Assembly: GCA_003313425.1 (NCBI GenBank)
Contig: NHZP01000003.1
Location: 186,001 to 250,000, forward strand
Direction of reading: 5' to 3'
Length of the DNA stretch: 64,000 nt
DNA from: Pseudopyrenochaeta lycopersici
Taxonomy: Eukaryota > Ascomycota > Dothideomycetes > Pleosporales > Pseudopyrenochaetaceae
A model generated the notes under the pieces. The model was not told the origin of the DNA, searched no databases, and saw only the letters and a program-made list of their open reading frames with translations. Shown in pieces: positions 11,493 to 23,195 of the stretch; the first letter of the stretch is position 1; the number at the start of each line of letters is the position of its first letter. The translations under genes and the position numbers were made by a program.

Positions 11493-13858
11493 CTAGGACT
11501 CTCGTATGAGAGAACGCAGCTCTGCCTTTTTAGGGTCCTCGTTCAATTTCGCGATGGACGGAATCGGCCAGTGCGCTTGTATATGTTCTGCTGCCATCAA
11601 TTTCTCACTTTCAGCATCGTGGAGCCTAAGATATGATCCTATCTTCGCGATGTCATCAAGGCTTATGCAATCGCACAGCGCCTTATATGTAAGACTACCC
11701 AGGTAATAACAGGCCGATTGGTTGTGTAGCCCCTGTTTATTTTGTTAGAAATATACAAGCGACTTCTATAGTTTAGGCACAATTACCTGCGCGCATAACA
11801 CGAGCGTCGAGTGCAATACATCGGCAGTAGTGGGTCTTGGGGTGGGAGACTTGAGGCTGCTCAAGCCTTTGATCGCAAGATTGCCCAAAAAAATCAGAAA
11901 GTTGCATAAAAATACGTCACAGTTTTCGAAACTATGGCGTAGGAAGTATAGCCGCAGTATAGTTTCAAGGCTTATCTCTGCTTGCAAGATAGCTTCCGAT
12001 AGAGATCTCTCGGCCTTGGTCGCCTCGTGAGGCTGTAGCAGAGCTAAAGTCACCCCATTGTATTCTAAACTGGAAATGATGTCAGATCTCAGCACTTATC
12101 TGACTCCAGAAAATCTAGCGCAAGCAGATCACGCATAGCCCACTCACTGAATTGAGATGTGGTTTGGCAGGACGATTTTGCTGGACGACAACGGTGTTGG
12201 GAGTGCCTCCAACCAGTCATCTAGCCTAGCTTTGAAATGTGAAGCCGTCTCATATTTTAGGCCTCTTTTTTCGACTGGTTGCTGAAACGACGCGGTCGCG
12301 ATATCTGCTTGAATCAATCGTAGTCGCACGGTTTCCCTGAATACATGACCAAAGAGAAGGGGCGTGGCTATATTGCTGCCCGGATACCGAATCCAAACTT
12401 CGCCATACCATTCATGGTCGGTTTCTGGGTGTGGTACTTCAAACTTGGGTGGTGATATTAGTGGCAGACGGAAGAAATAGTAGCAGTACATCGTAGTCCA
12501 CATCCAGAGGCGATAGAGATGTTAATAGGAAGCATTATAAACCATGGGCGACAGAACACTAACCTCCAAGCAGTAAATTCGCGAGCTCTCCGTGAGTTCA
12601 GATTTTCTATTTCAGTCGTCTGTTCCCATAATTGCAGCGTGTCGGCTATCTCAAGTGCCCGGAGAGTGTACTGCAATCCTCTAGCAGGACAATACGATTA
12701 ACAGGACCTCCCGTGCTTATGAGGGCGTCACTTACTGTTGGTCCATACCATCCATATTGAGGGTGAAGTTGAGGATAACAGCAGCTTGCACCGTTGTAAT
12801 ATGGCTTTTGTCACTGTCTAAGTCCCAAAGTCTCTTTGCCTCGGCAAGAAACTGATACTGAAGACTCTTAGGCAACCAAAATTCAGCTCGATCTGAGATG
12901 TCACTGCATGCTTGCTAGTTCATATGTTAGTAGGCACAAGCCATGGTGCGCCAGAACATACAGTCGCGCAAGCCAGAACGGCATTCACAAGAAGTGGTGA
13001 GCAAAATCGTGTCTCTCCTTGAACCATGTCCTGCAGAAAGAGTTCTTTCTTGAAAGCGGGACAACTTGAATACTGAAATAAGATGTACGCATTGAGCAAA
13101 CGCTGGAATAGTGGCTTGCTCGAGATGACTGTTGTCCATCCCAACGGTGAGACGTCCTCTAAAACGGGCTCGAGAAGCTGAGCTCCGTGATACGGCTTTA
13201 GGTACTGGGGCTGATATCCAGCCAAATTACTATCCTGTGAGGAGGGTTGCCCAAAAGGAACCTGGTACATTGGAGATTTCAAATAGCCATTTTCGGGTGT
13301 CAGGAGAAACGCAGGAAAGCTCTTGATGAAAGGAAATTCATATCGTCGCCTCGACTCAGGCGTCAAGGAGAGTTGTACGAGCAGATCACCGTCTCTGATC
13401 TGACTCACCAATGCTTGTACACCTGTCCCTGACCTTATCCTGTGGAAAATTTCAAGTACTTCTGACTCCGACCTTGATCCCAAGATGCTATAAAGCTCTT
13501 CATAAGCAGCATTCTTTGCTTTCAACTCTTCGTTTTCGCGTTTGGTAGCTTGAAGGCGGGTCTCTGAAGGCTGTGTAACGTATATACATGGTTCAGGGTG
13601 GAGAAGACACAAACCGCATTTAGGGCGTTGTCCGTCACACTAAGTCATGAATCAATTTATAAAAACTCAGTACGCAGGGTCAAAAAGAATTCTTACTTTT
13701 GACCTGCGAATTCTGCATGCCTCGCAAGCTGTCTCTATGCGTCTTCGTTTGGATTGAACATCAGGAGGAGGAGGAGGAGGAGGAGCAGGAGGAGGAGGGA
13801 GCCGTTCATGGGTGGCCGGGAGGAGGCGACGAAACCCACGATTTGCTTCAGAACCCAT
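11493..13858 (-). CDS. Zn2Cys6 transcription factor with an abnormal splice acceptor
   Basis: Seven exons can be joined: 13858-13697, 13639-12962, 12914-12736, 12680-12564, 12510-12148, 12069-11787 and 11732-11493, for 673 residues. The N terminus has a poly-Pro run, KRRR, and the binuclear zinc cluster C45-C48-C55-C62-C65-C72; intron 1 splits the cluster between K54 and C55. A coiled-coil-like segment follows (KRENEELKAKNAAYEEL), then the fungal-specific middle homology region with the usual landmarks (AEFWLP, TVQAAVILNF, AW....W, WYGEVWIRYPG, LRLYFLRHSFE) and the conserved ending (HWPIPSI). Such proteins bind CGG-type half-sites and regulate specific gene sets; no target is evident. Introns 1-3, 5 and 6 have good GT-AG ends. 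Intron 4 (donor at 12563) has no AG where the frame needs one, so the gene may use a noncanonical acceptor or be recently broken. No biosynthetic cluster surrounds it. Confidence 0.85.
13761..13801. repeat. GGA/TCC trinucleotide repeat inside the regulator's first exon
   Basis: A run of GGA units (one interrupted by CA) codes on the minus strand for the PPPPAPPPPPPP tract of the Zn2Cys6 protein at residues about 21-32. Such tracts vary in length between strains. The opposite frame would be poly-Leu/Glu and is a shadow. Confidence 0.7.
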
Positions 13859-16800
13859 GTTCTGAAGCTAGAATCGACGCAAATATCTTGATTTGCAATT
13901 GATAAGACCAATCCTTGCACGATTCAAGCCCTGGTCTCCACAGTTATTCTATACTGGGAGGCAGGACAAACGACTTACTCTCAGGCGGCCGAAGTGGGGC
14001 GGTGCGGAACAATGTATGTCCGTGTCACGTTGGCCATTTCCAATGTGCCTATACGCTTTGCGGCCTATCTCGCAGATAATACCTACACAGACAAAATCCT
14101 GTGCTTCAAAGCTATTATATTCTTACTGCGTCGTGTGTTACCTCCGCTAAGCTACAGTCTCTGCCTAGCGCTTTGTGTTATCTGCTCATCTAGTTATTAT
14201 TTGCCTAATGATCTGCGTCTGTTCCTTTACGAAGTAGCCTGAATGGCTAGTTATAGCTTTCGTAAGGTGTCATATAGACCATTTCGGGTGAGTTATGTTG
14301 TTGAAGTTATAAGTGTAGAGCTCTTTATGCATTTCGCAGCGGACAACGCAAGCAATGAGTGTGCTGTTTCTGTCCACAGCCGCAGCGAGGGGTCCTAATA
14401 CCTAGCACCATTCCAATAAGAGGAATTTCGCTCAACCCGACTCTTGGAACGTAGCTACATTCGCAGCACATTTTCCCCGCTTACTAAAGCCTTCATAGAG
14501 CTACAGCAGCTTTTCTGGCGGTTGTGCATTTGTAATTGCTTATTTATTGGTTTTCATCTTCTGTTTAGCTATCTTCAGTCGCTCCGCCCATGTCTTGCTC
14601 AATGCCTTAGGTATTGACCTAAATAGATATACTTTAGAATTTATCTTTTTGGTAGGCGCTCGCTGCTGTCATGTCTTCATTCTGTAGCGTCCCTAGCAGC
14701 CCTCCGCTGTTTTATAAGACTCTTACGTAGACTAACACCTAGGAAGATATTCCTGGCTTCCTTTGCCCTCCACTTCGAAAATGTATTATGCAATTTCTTG
14801 AAGAATATTTGCCGGTAATTTTATTTTATCCTTGCTATAGACTAGATAGCAGCCCAGACGCTAGTACAGAAAACAAGCCTTCTTAATTCCTCCTCTATCT
14901 CAATACCCTTGCCTATCTACGGCCGTAGACTTATCTCTGCAGGATGGTTCCCTATAATCTTCATGGAATATCTAGTCCCTCTTTATAGATTACTTGTATT
15001 GTATAGGTAGGCATGCTTCTGTATCGCTAGCCTCGCTATCTTTGATATGATTATCTATATATATGCCTCCGCCGTTCACCACTATTTTCTTCGCACTAGT
15101 GTTCATTCTACAAGTTCTATGTATACATATCTCTAAGATACTTCTGTGCCGTGAATTACAAAGAAGGGGATTAGCTCCAGTGTGAATAAGCTCGACCTTT
15201 TTCTACCCTCCATGCTGTTATATTTCCCTACTAGGTACTGAGGTACTTGCTTTATTCCATAGTTGCAGTTATCATTCGTGCTGTGCATCGCTAGAAGCCC
15301 ACCAACTCCGCAACGTAATTTCACCAGAGAAGTTGAATAACACCATCTGGGTTCTATTTCTAGATCTACCGTTCTATTAGGCGAATCCATGATTCAATAT
15401 ACATCATATCCCTCCATGGATCATTAAAGGAACGGCACGTGGTTTTCGAAGCAGTATTATGTTTCAAGCACTCTTTCAACACCGGAGTGTCGCACGGAAG
15501 CGGGATAGTAAGATGTTGGACTTGACACAGCTTGCCACTACAACCGATGCACTACTAATTGTGTTTGAGTTGAACAGACATCAAAGTGAATCATATGTGC
15601 GGCATGGCTTCCGAAGTCACTGGTTCTCGATACGGAAGCAACAAGGAAGTTCAGCATACATGCACTTTCCATGGCTATGCCGGCGCCCGCAGTGCAGCCA
15701 TGGCCACAGCAGAGAGTAGCTTCTGCATGGTTCCAACTGGCTTGTAGCCATTCGAGAGTTCTTCCAACGCTTTAAAATCCCTTACATGCCACACGATTAA
15801 TCCTCTTCAGGGATCTCCGGTTCTCAAGTCTTCCTTCACGTTCCCAACAATATTTATCTACGGTATATTCAAACCTTCAGAATCCTGTACGAATAATTGG
15901 TATACAGCAAAGCTTCAGTTCGTGAGCGACAATACGGTTGTTGTGTTCGAAGCGAGGTGAGATGATTGGTGGAACCCAGGAATCGCGGGGTGGTCATGAC
16001 CTCATGCATCGTGACATCGAGTCTACAAACCGAGGTAGAAAACTCTTGTCTAGTCAATCCATTGTACTTTTCTAAGCTTTATAAGTAGACGGCGGATTGT
16101 TCAATAAGGAAAGACAGCTTGTTCTTCACTTAATGGGTAGGATCACCCTCTCAGGTTCTGCTTACTTGACGACAGCTCCGTTCTGCTCAGCGTACAAGAC
16201 ATCGTGGCTTCTGATCAACATTAATACTTTCATACTGTACAAATGATGGAGCGAGAAAAACAATCAAATGTCCTACACCTCGGGTTGGCCATGCATCCAG
16301 CATTTTCTAGGTCAATTGCTCTACCAGCATGCAGCAATACTTACTATCCCGTCCTAGTCACGACCAATATCCACTTCTCCTAAAAGCCCGTCACACATCC
16401 ATTTCGTGCCTCAAACATCCTGTGTCCAACAGATCACAGCGCTGTGACGAGAATACAGAATTACGAAGCCTCACTCCTTCCAATCGGACGTTCCAAATAA
16501 GGACTTAATGCCAGCGATAATATGAAGATATTCTGGTAACGAACAATCGCAAAGCGAACAAAATACCCCAAACTCCATCCCCCTCTCTATATATTGACAA
16601 AAACCTAGTATACCCACCCACCACAGGCACATCTCCCTCGTCACAATCGCCGTCCCTCGTCCTCGCCAACTCCCCTCCAACGCACCAATCCAGCACCACC
16701 AATCCCCCAACTACGGACATACCTACACGCACCTCTCTACTCTTATCCTCCCTCCGATCCCACCCGCCCAACCACGCACCTCGAATCCCCCCACCAACCT

Positions 16801-16884
16801 CCAACTCCACCGCGCCTGCCCTGACGCCGCTCAACACCCCGCTCAACACTCAACACCTGCACGTCCCCACTGTGCCTGCACGCC
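13859..16884. other. Gene-free region, probable decayed repeat DNA
   Basis: About 3 kb without a gene. From about 14.1 to 15.1 kb the sequence is TA-rich with runs of broken reading frame. On the minus strand about 14.6-14.9 kb a short coding-like, Lys/Arg-rich stretch appears, with many stops. This fits a transposon remnant mutated by RIP, but I cannot name the family. From about 16.5 to 16.9 kb the plus strand is strongly C-rich, like a promoter or 5' UTR of the frame that begins at 16885. A tRNA-like fragment near 16300-16330 lacks a T-arm and is not called. Confidence 0.5.
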
Positions 16885-17232
16885 ATGGCCGCCCCTGCAG
16901 GCTCGCCGCGCAGCCCCGGCGGAACGGGAGCGCTAGGACGTAGTTTAGATTTCGGTACCGCGGTGTGGAGAAGGCGAGTGTCTGTGCTGTGCATTGGGGT
17001 GCTGGGTCGAGGGGTGTGGCGTTTGCATGTGCGAGCCCGTGGGGCTGGGATTGTTATCGCTAGTTCGGGTAGGCGGCGTGTCAGCGCGTCAGCGTGTTGG
17101 CGGGTTGGCCAGTCAGGTTTTCGGGGGATTGCCATGTTTGTTGAGCTTATCTGGGTGGTACCTTTGGGCGATAACGGAATGCTTGCTAAGAATCACGTTA
17201 TGGACAAGAATGTACAGTGGAATCTTCACTAA
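16885..17232 (+). CDS. Doubtful short gene or orphan first exon
   Basis: A 115-codon frame starts at an ATG in good context (CGCCATGG) after about 350 nt of C/T-rich sequence like a fungal 5' UTR. The first about 30 residues (Ala, Gly, Ser, Pro-rich, then LGRSLDFGTAVWRRR) look like a normal N terminus. The remainder is Arg/Val-rich and shows no domain. It could be a first exon whose downstream exons were lost before the FAS2 3' end at 17502, a lineage-specific gene, or chance. I do not assign a function. Confidence 0.25.
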   Translation: MAAPAGSPRSPGGTGALGRSLDFGTAVWRRRVSVLCIGVLGRGVWRLHVRARGAGIVIASSGRRRVSASACWRVGQSGFRGIAMFVELIWVVPLGDNGMLAKNHVMDKNVQWNLH

Positions 17233-17501
17233 GCAATCATGGAGATTGTGATAGACTTTTTGAATTCGATTGTGCATTACAATGACATAACGTGCTAAGT
17301 TTCTATGCAGCAAGATAGCATGCTGGAACCAAAATATCGAAACAACGGCCAAAAGGTGGAGCTCCCAAACACCCGTTCCGCCCCAGCTGTCCGACCACAA
17401 ACAAGGGGAATAATACGCTTCTATCTCATGCTGTTCCTCAACTGTGCCACCCCTTCGTCTATCATGCTAACGTTGATACATCCACCGTCATTAAAAACTG
17501 C

Positions 17502-20500
17502 TCAGAATTGCGCGATGGCAACCGAAACAGCCTGGTCGTCTGAATGGCTGATGCTGATGTTGATGTTCTTGACACCGACCCGCTTCGCTTCTTCTTGAGC
17601 ATAGCCGTGAAGCTATATAAATGTTAGCACTAAGCCCAGTTGATATTTGGAAATGATCATACCTGAACAGTCGGTGCACCAGTCTCGTCATTGACAATCT
17701 CGATATCCCGAAGCGCCGCACCGGCGCCCTTGCCCTTTACACCAAGCGACTTAAAGACTGCCTCCTTGGCCGACCACTTGCCCGTGAAGCTAGCCTGTGG
17801 GCTGGCAGCCTTCTGGCAGTATGCGATCTCCTTTTCCGTGAAATTGCGCTCAATGAAGATGTCGTTCTCAATGTTAAGGGCGCTGAGGCTCTCAACATCG
17901 ACACCGACCTTTGTGTTGGCGGTGGCAGAGGCTTGGGTCAGAGATTCAATCATCTTCGTTGTCTCCTCAGCCTTCTTGTCCTTCTTGGGCGCTTGCACAA
18001 GCTGCTTGGGGTAGGTGTAGGCCGATGTCTTCTTGTCAACCGTGACACGTGCGCGCGGGTTAAGGAACACCTCTTGCATCTTGTCATCCTCGTACGGTGC
18101 CTTGTCCTTAGCACGGAACATGGTGTTGTTGATGAGGCCATCGTGGAAGTATCGGTAGGCTTTCTTCTGGCGAGCCTCGACCTTCTGCTTGTAGGAAGCG
18201 AACTGTGCGTGGTCAAGTGCAGCATAGAGATATCTTGGATGGACACCAATGGCCTGGGCGCCTTTTTGACCGAAACCAAATGAGGTGACGGAAAACGCCT
18301 TGATACCATCAGTCTGGATAGATTGCGACGGATAGACGATGTAGTCAAATTGCTCCATAATCTTATCGACGTTGTCGGCATTGCGGTTGCCAGGAACAAG
18401 GCCAGAGTTGAGCACTTGCAAGCAGCCGTTGAACATCCAGGCACCAGCAGCACCCTTGGGGTGACCAGTGAGGTACTTCTGGAAGATACCAAGCAGAGCA
18501 TTGCCCTTCTTGCGGCCAAGATGGCGCATCTGCTGGCAAATGACGTCGGATTCGTTCTTGTCATTGGCCACGGTAGAAGTGCCGTGGAATGAGGCAACAT
18601 CGACATCATCAATTGTGAGGCCCCAGGTAGCGAGGGCACCACGGAGAGGAGCAATGCGTGGGTCTTGCTTCCAGAAGCTGTTACCAAGGCTGTTGAGTGC
18701 GTCCTTTTCTTGTCGCTTGGCTTCCAGCTCGATGTTTGAAGCGCGTTCCTGAAGGTAGTCGGCTTCGTTGAAATCTGCGTCGCCGGCGGCCTTGATGGCG
18801 GCAACCTCTTCCTGGAGATACAATACCTCGGATTCCTGCCACTGCTTGATTTGCTGGCGTCGGAGGTCCATCTGTCGCCTCCTGTACTTGATATCGAGAA
18901 GGGGCGATGGGAACTTGGATGGGACCTCTCGTGCAGTGGTCAGGACACCCTTACCAGGAGCAGGGACTGAACGGCCGATCTTGTCAGTAGCCGTGGCGGT
19001 GAAGCCAAGAACACCGTAGATTGGAACACCCATGTCCAGAGCCAGCTTCGCGTCCATGATGACCTGCATACCACAACCCTGAGATTCCATGAAGCCATTC
19101 CTGGTTGTTGTTGTTGGGCGAGACATCTCCTTGGGTGTGCGGCCGTGGGCGAACTCGTCCTCAGCGTTGCTGGTAGCCTTCATGTTGGCGAACTCGTACG
19201 AGCCTTCCTCTTGGAAGTCATCGAAGCCACCAACGAAGCAGACACGAGCCTTGCCTTCTACAATGGTGTCGTATCCGATATCGATGGACTCGACGGCAGT
19301 AGCGCAAGCACCGACAGGAGTCTTGATAGGACCGGTAGATGACATCAACAACATATTCACCCAGGCGCTCATGGTATTGATAAAGGACTCCTGGAGAATA
19401 TCCTTCTGCACAGGCTTATCGAGGAATCGATCCTTGTACATGCCTCTCAAAGCGGTTGTACCACCAATACCGGAACCAACACAGTTACCGACCTCCGAAA
19501 GATGGACATACTGGTAGAATTCATATGGGTCGGTGATACCGCTGGAGAGTAGACATTCTGCAGTAGACACGAGCACGAACAGAGTGACAGGATCAACCTG
19601 GGAGATGATGTCATCAGGGACACCATACTTCTTCGCATCCCAGCCAGTCGGGATCTGACCAGCAACAAGACGGTCGAAGCGCAGAGCCTTAGGGATGAGG
19701 AGGGTGGCGCCCTTCTTCATGCGAACAGTGAATTCTCCTGAGTCCTCAATGGCAAAGATCTCAACCTTGTCGCCATGCTGGCGCTTGAACTCCTGCGCAA
19801 GCTCGCTGGAAGCCTCAAAGGGGTCAAGGTCTTCTTCAATCTGGATCTCTTGCATAAGTTGTTTCTTTTTCGGGTCGTAGCCATGGAAGAGCTCAGGCTC
19901 GATCAGACGGATACCGCTGTGCTCCAGAATGTACTTCTCGTACTTGGGCTTGATGTCCTTGTCGTCAACAGGGTCACCAGTCTTGGCGTCGACCCACCCG
20001 GAGTAGCTCTTGCCCTTGAGCGGCCCGTTGTGGTTTTTGATGAGGCCCATGATCCAAGCCATCTCAACACAGCCCTCGAGTGAGAACTCGCCATAAGCCT
20101 CCATCTCCCAACGAGTCCTGGAGTTACCCCAAGGACCAACCTCAGCGAAACCAGTGACCACAACAACCTTCTCAAGATCAACCATTCCCTTGAGATCATC
20201 GTTGAGTGGCTTAACTTCAGTGTCCCAGTCAGGCAGCTTGGGGAAGTCGAACTTCATGTTGGCTCTGGGCTCGATCTTGGCCGTCTTGTACAGCGCCTCG
20301 CTGGCTTCGCCGTTAACCACCTTGTTTTCAATGGCGTTCTCCTTGATGACTGCCCTTCGAATGTCACTCGTCTCCGTGAGCTCTTTGCGAAGGTCGGTCA
20401 TGAGGTCCTTGAGGTTGGGGATGTACTGGAAGCCACCATTCAAATCGGCCCACACTGGTTCAATCTGGCAGAGATTGACAATGGGTGGGGCCATGAGACC

Positions 20501-23195
20501 AAGCAAGTTAAAGGCCATTTCTTGCTGGGAGAAGGTGCGCACACCGTATTTCTCAATGCCTTCAGCGACAATATTGTTGGCACCCATGAGACCAGTTCCA
20601 CGAGTCCAGCCGATGACAGCACCACAGATGGTGAGGTAGTTGCTCCAGCTCTCCGAGTGCCACCTGGAGAATAAAGTCTCGAGAGACATCTTGGACTCGG
20701 AGTAGAGACCGTCGTTGCCAAAAGTACCATGGTTGGGTGACAGTGGCAGGATGACCTGAGCAGGACGAGTTTCGTATCCATAGGCTTGCTTCTGCTTCTT
20801 GACGGCACCGAGCATGCGAAGGAGGTTGGTCAGCATGATGCGGTGAGCGAGCTCAGACTTGGAATCGATGCTATCAATCTCGCGGCCATTCTCAGGAATA
20901 GCAGCGAAAGGAACAATGAGATCTAGATCCCATCCAAGACCCTTCTTGGTATCGAAAATGTAGTCGACCAGAGCCTCAACATCCTGGTTGCTACCTTGAT
21001 TGAACGGCACAACAATCAGCTGGGAGCCTCGTGCACCGTATCGGGTGTACATGGACTGGTAATACTCGGTGACCTCACGGGAGAACCTGGAGGTTGTGAC
21101 GACGACCTTGGCACCGCCACTAATCAGACCCTGCAGGACCTGTGCACCGATGGAACCGGCACCAGCACCGGTCATGAGTGCGTACTTGCCCTGGAAGGTA
21201 ACACCCGACTTGGCAGCATTTTCGAGGCAATCAAGATAGACGCCGGTCAGCTTCTTGCTGTACTCCCAGCCGTGGTCGTCTTTCCTCTTAAGATGGAGGA
21301 AGGGAATAGTTTCCACCTTGCCTTGCTTCGCAGAGCCGTTGACGCGGCCATTGCGTCCCTTCTTGCCGTTGAGAGATGGCTTGCCATTCTCACTTGGCAT
21401 GATCTGGCCCTCGTTCATCGACAATGAGCGAATGACATTGCTGTACAAGCTCTTGATTTGTAGCTGCGATGATTTTGACAGCTTATGTTGTTGCTTGATG
21501 AGCTTGTAGATGCGCTGCAAGTCGTTCTGGACCTTGGTGCGGTTGCCGTACTCGGAGAGCTTGCCTCCTTCGGCCATCTCCCGAACGTAGTGCTCTAGTT
21601 TGCGAACGCTAGCTCTGGGGGTCTCCTCGTAGTTCATGTTACCCTTGGCGTCGATCTCCAAGTGTGGCGCGGTCGGTATTGCAACATCCTTGTAGACGGG
21701 TGCTTCATTCAGCACGTCCTTGCAGTTGTCGATAAGCTGCTGTCCGAGCTCCTTGGCAAGCTCGTATGTCTCGCCACGCTCCGTGGGGCAGTGGTCCATG
21801 TGGTACTGCATGAAGTCGAGGAGAAGCGGGTTTGACCTGTTCATGATGGCGATGCAGCGGCTGACAATCTCACGATCAACAGCCTTGAGCTTACCGAAGA
21901 TGATGTCGTAATACATGCTGAGGGCATCCTGACGTGCCCAATTCCACGACGAGTCGTAGACACGCGCTTTGAGGGGCGTGAATTGAGGCTCGATTCCAGA
22001 GGCGTAGAACTCGCCGTGCTCGGTGTTCCACAGATCCAATTGAGCCTGCAATGCAGACTGCGCCTTCTGTCCGTCCACGAAGGACTTGTCGCCGGCCCGA
22101 AGGTCGATCTTGAGGTATCTCGCAAACAGCTCCAGTTGCTGCTTGAAGAGTTGGCGCTGGTCCTTGGTGAGCGCGTCAATGGCTGCCGGGTCCATCATCA
22201 TGCCGCCACCTGTGCCCCCAGCGTCACCGCCGGCTGTGGGCGCAGACAGGCTGATGCCAACTATGCCGGCATATTTGTTCGACTGCTCATCCAAGAAGGC
22301 CTTTCCATCAGCTTCTGAGCCAAGACGTGCTGCTGGCTCGTTGGTGATGGCGAGTAGCAAGACGCCGTCTTGCCGTCCCTGGGCCAAGCCCCATCTTGTC
22401 TCGAGGTGCTTTCGCACCGCTGTGATATTGAAGCCACCTGGCATCTTCGAGGACACCATGCGGGCAATGAGCGACGAGGATTGCTTTCCAAGCTGACCAT
22501 TGAAGGTAGCCTGCATTGACGCACCTAGCTCGTCGAGGGGGGTATCTTCGGGCTTCTCGGGGGTCGAGCCAAATTCTTTGCCCAGGTCTCCGAGGATCTC
22601 GTTCTGAAGCGTGGATTTGCCTGTGGGAGTGTTAGTCGGTTTTCAGTAGCACAGGGGATGCAATTGACTCACCTCCTACCAAATCCTTGATGGCCTTGCT
22701 CAGCGGGATGTCCATGAGCGGCTTCTTCAGCTTCTGAGCGACCAACGCCCGCAGAATGTCGGTTGCTGTGACGGGCGCATCGGGCACCTGTGCTGCAGGG
22801 CCAGCACCTGGTGGCGGGGCAGCTGCGACGGGTGCTGATGCTGCCGCTGGCGCTGATGAGGGCGCCGACGGGGCATCTCCACTGCCGGCTGCCGGCTCTG
22901 GCTCGTCTTCTACCGGGTCTACGTCGTAGTAGATGTCTTTTGCGTCCTTGTTGTAGCACAGGATTTGGCGCTGTACTGATCGCGCGGCGTCGTGTGCTTC
23001 GTATTTGGAGGCAAGTGTCCGCTTTGCCATGACACCGAGAGTGTCTGCGGGGCCAATTTCGACGATGCGCTCCGTGGTGTTCTCGCCGAGCACGACATCC
23101 TGCGTCTCAATCCACCTCACGGGCGAGGCAAACTGGTATGCAAGCAGCTCAATGAGCAGCGTGTGCGAGAGCTCCTGCTCGACCTCTGGACGCAT
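17502..23195 (-). CDS. FAS2: Fatty acid synthase subunit alpha
   Basis: Exons 23195-22673, 22620-17663 and 17612-17502 give 1863 residues, close to the about 1860-1890 usual for this subunit. Order of parts: the N-terminal piece that completes the malonyl/palmitoyl transferase of the beta chain (about 1-95), an Ala/Pro linker, the acyl carrier domain with the phosphopantetheine serine S177 in GGKSTLQNE, the ketoreductase Rossmann segment (TGAGAGSIG, about 657-668), the ketosynthase with C1280 (GACATA) and H1520 (FHGTST), and a C-terminal phosphopantetheinyl transferase (about 1740-1863). Intron 1 falls two codons before S177. The last exon of 36 codons restores the conserved ISHSDDQAV end. 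With the beta subunit it forms the cytosolic 2.6-MDa barrel that makes palmitoyl/stearoyl-CoA from acetyl-CoA, malonyl-CoA and NADPH. It is divergently transcribed from FAS1. All catalytic residues checked are present. Confidence 0.98.

Noticed and set aside
16290..16335. tRNA-like D-arm sequence (GCTGGTAGAGCAATTGACC on minus)
   Set aside because: No T-arm or B-box at the required distance and no acceptor stem pairing, so not a tRNA gene.
11493..23195. Zn2Cys6 protein as dedicated regulator of FAS genes
   Set aside because: It is 3.6 kb from FAS2 across decayed DNA, lies in the accessory part and may be broken. Known FAS regulators are not of evident similarity.
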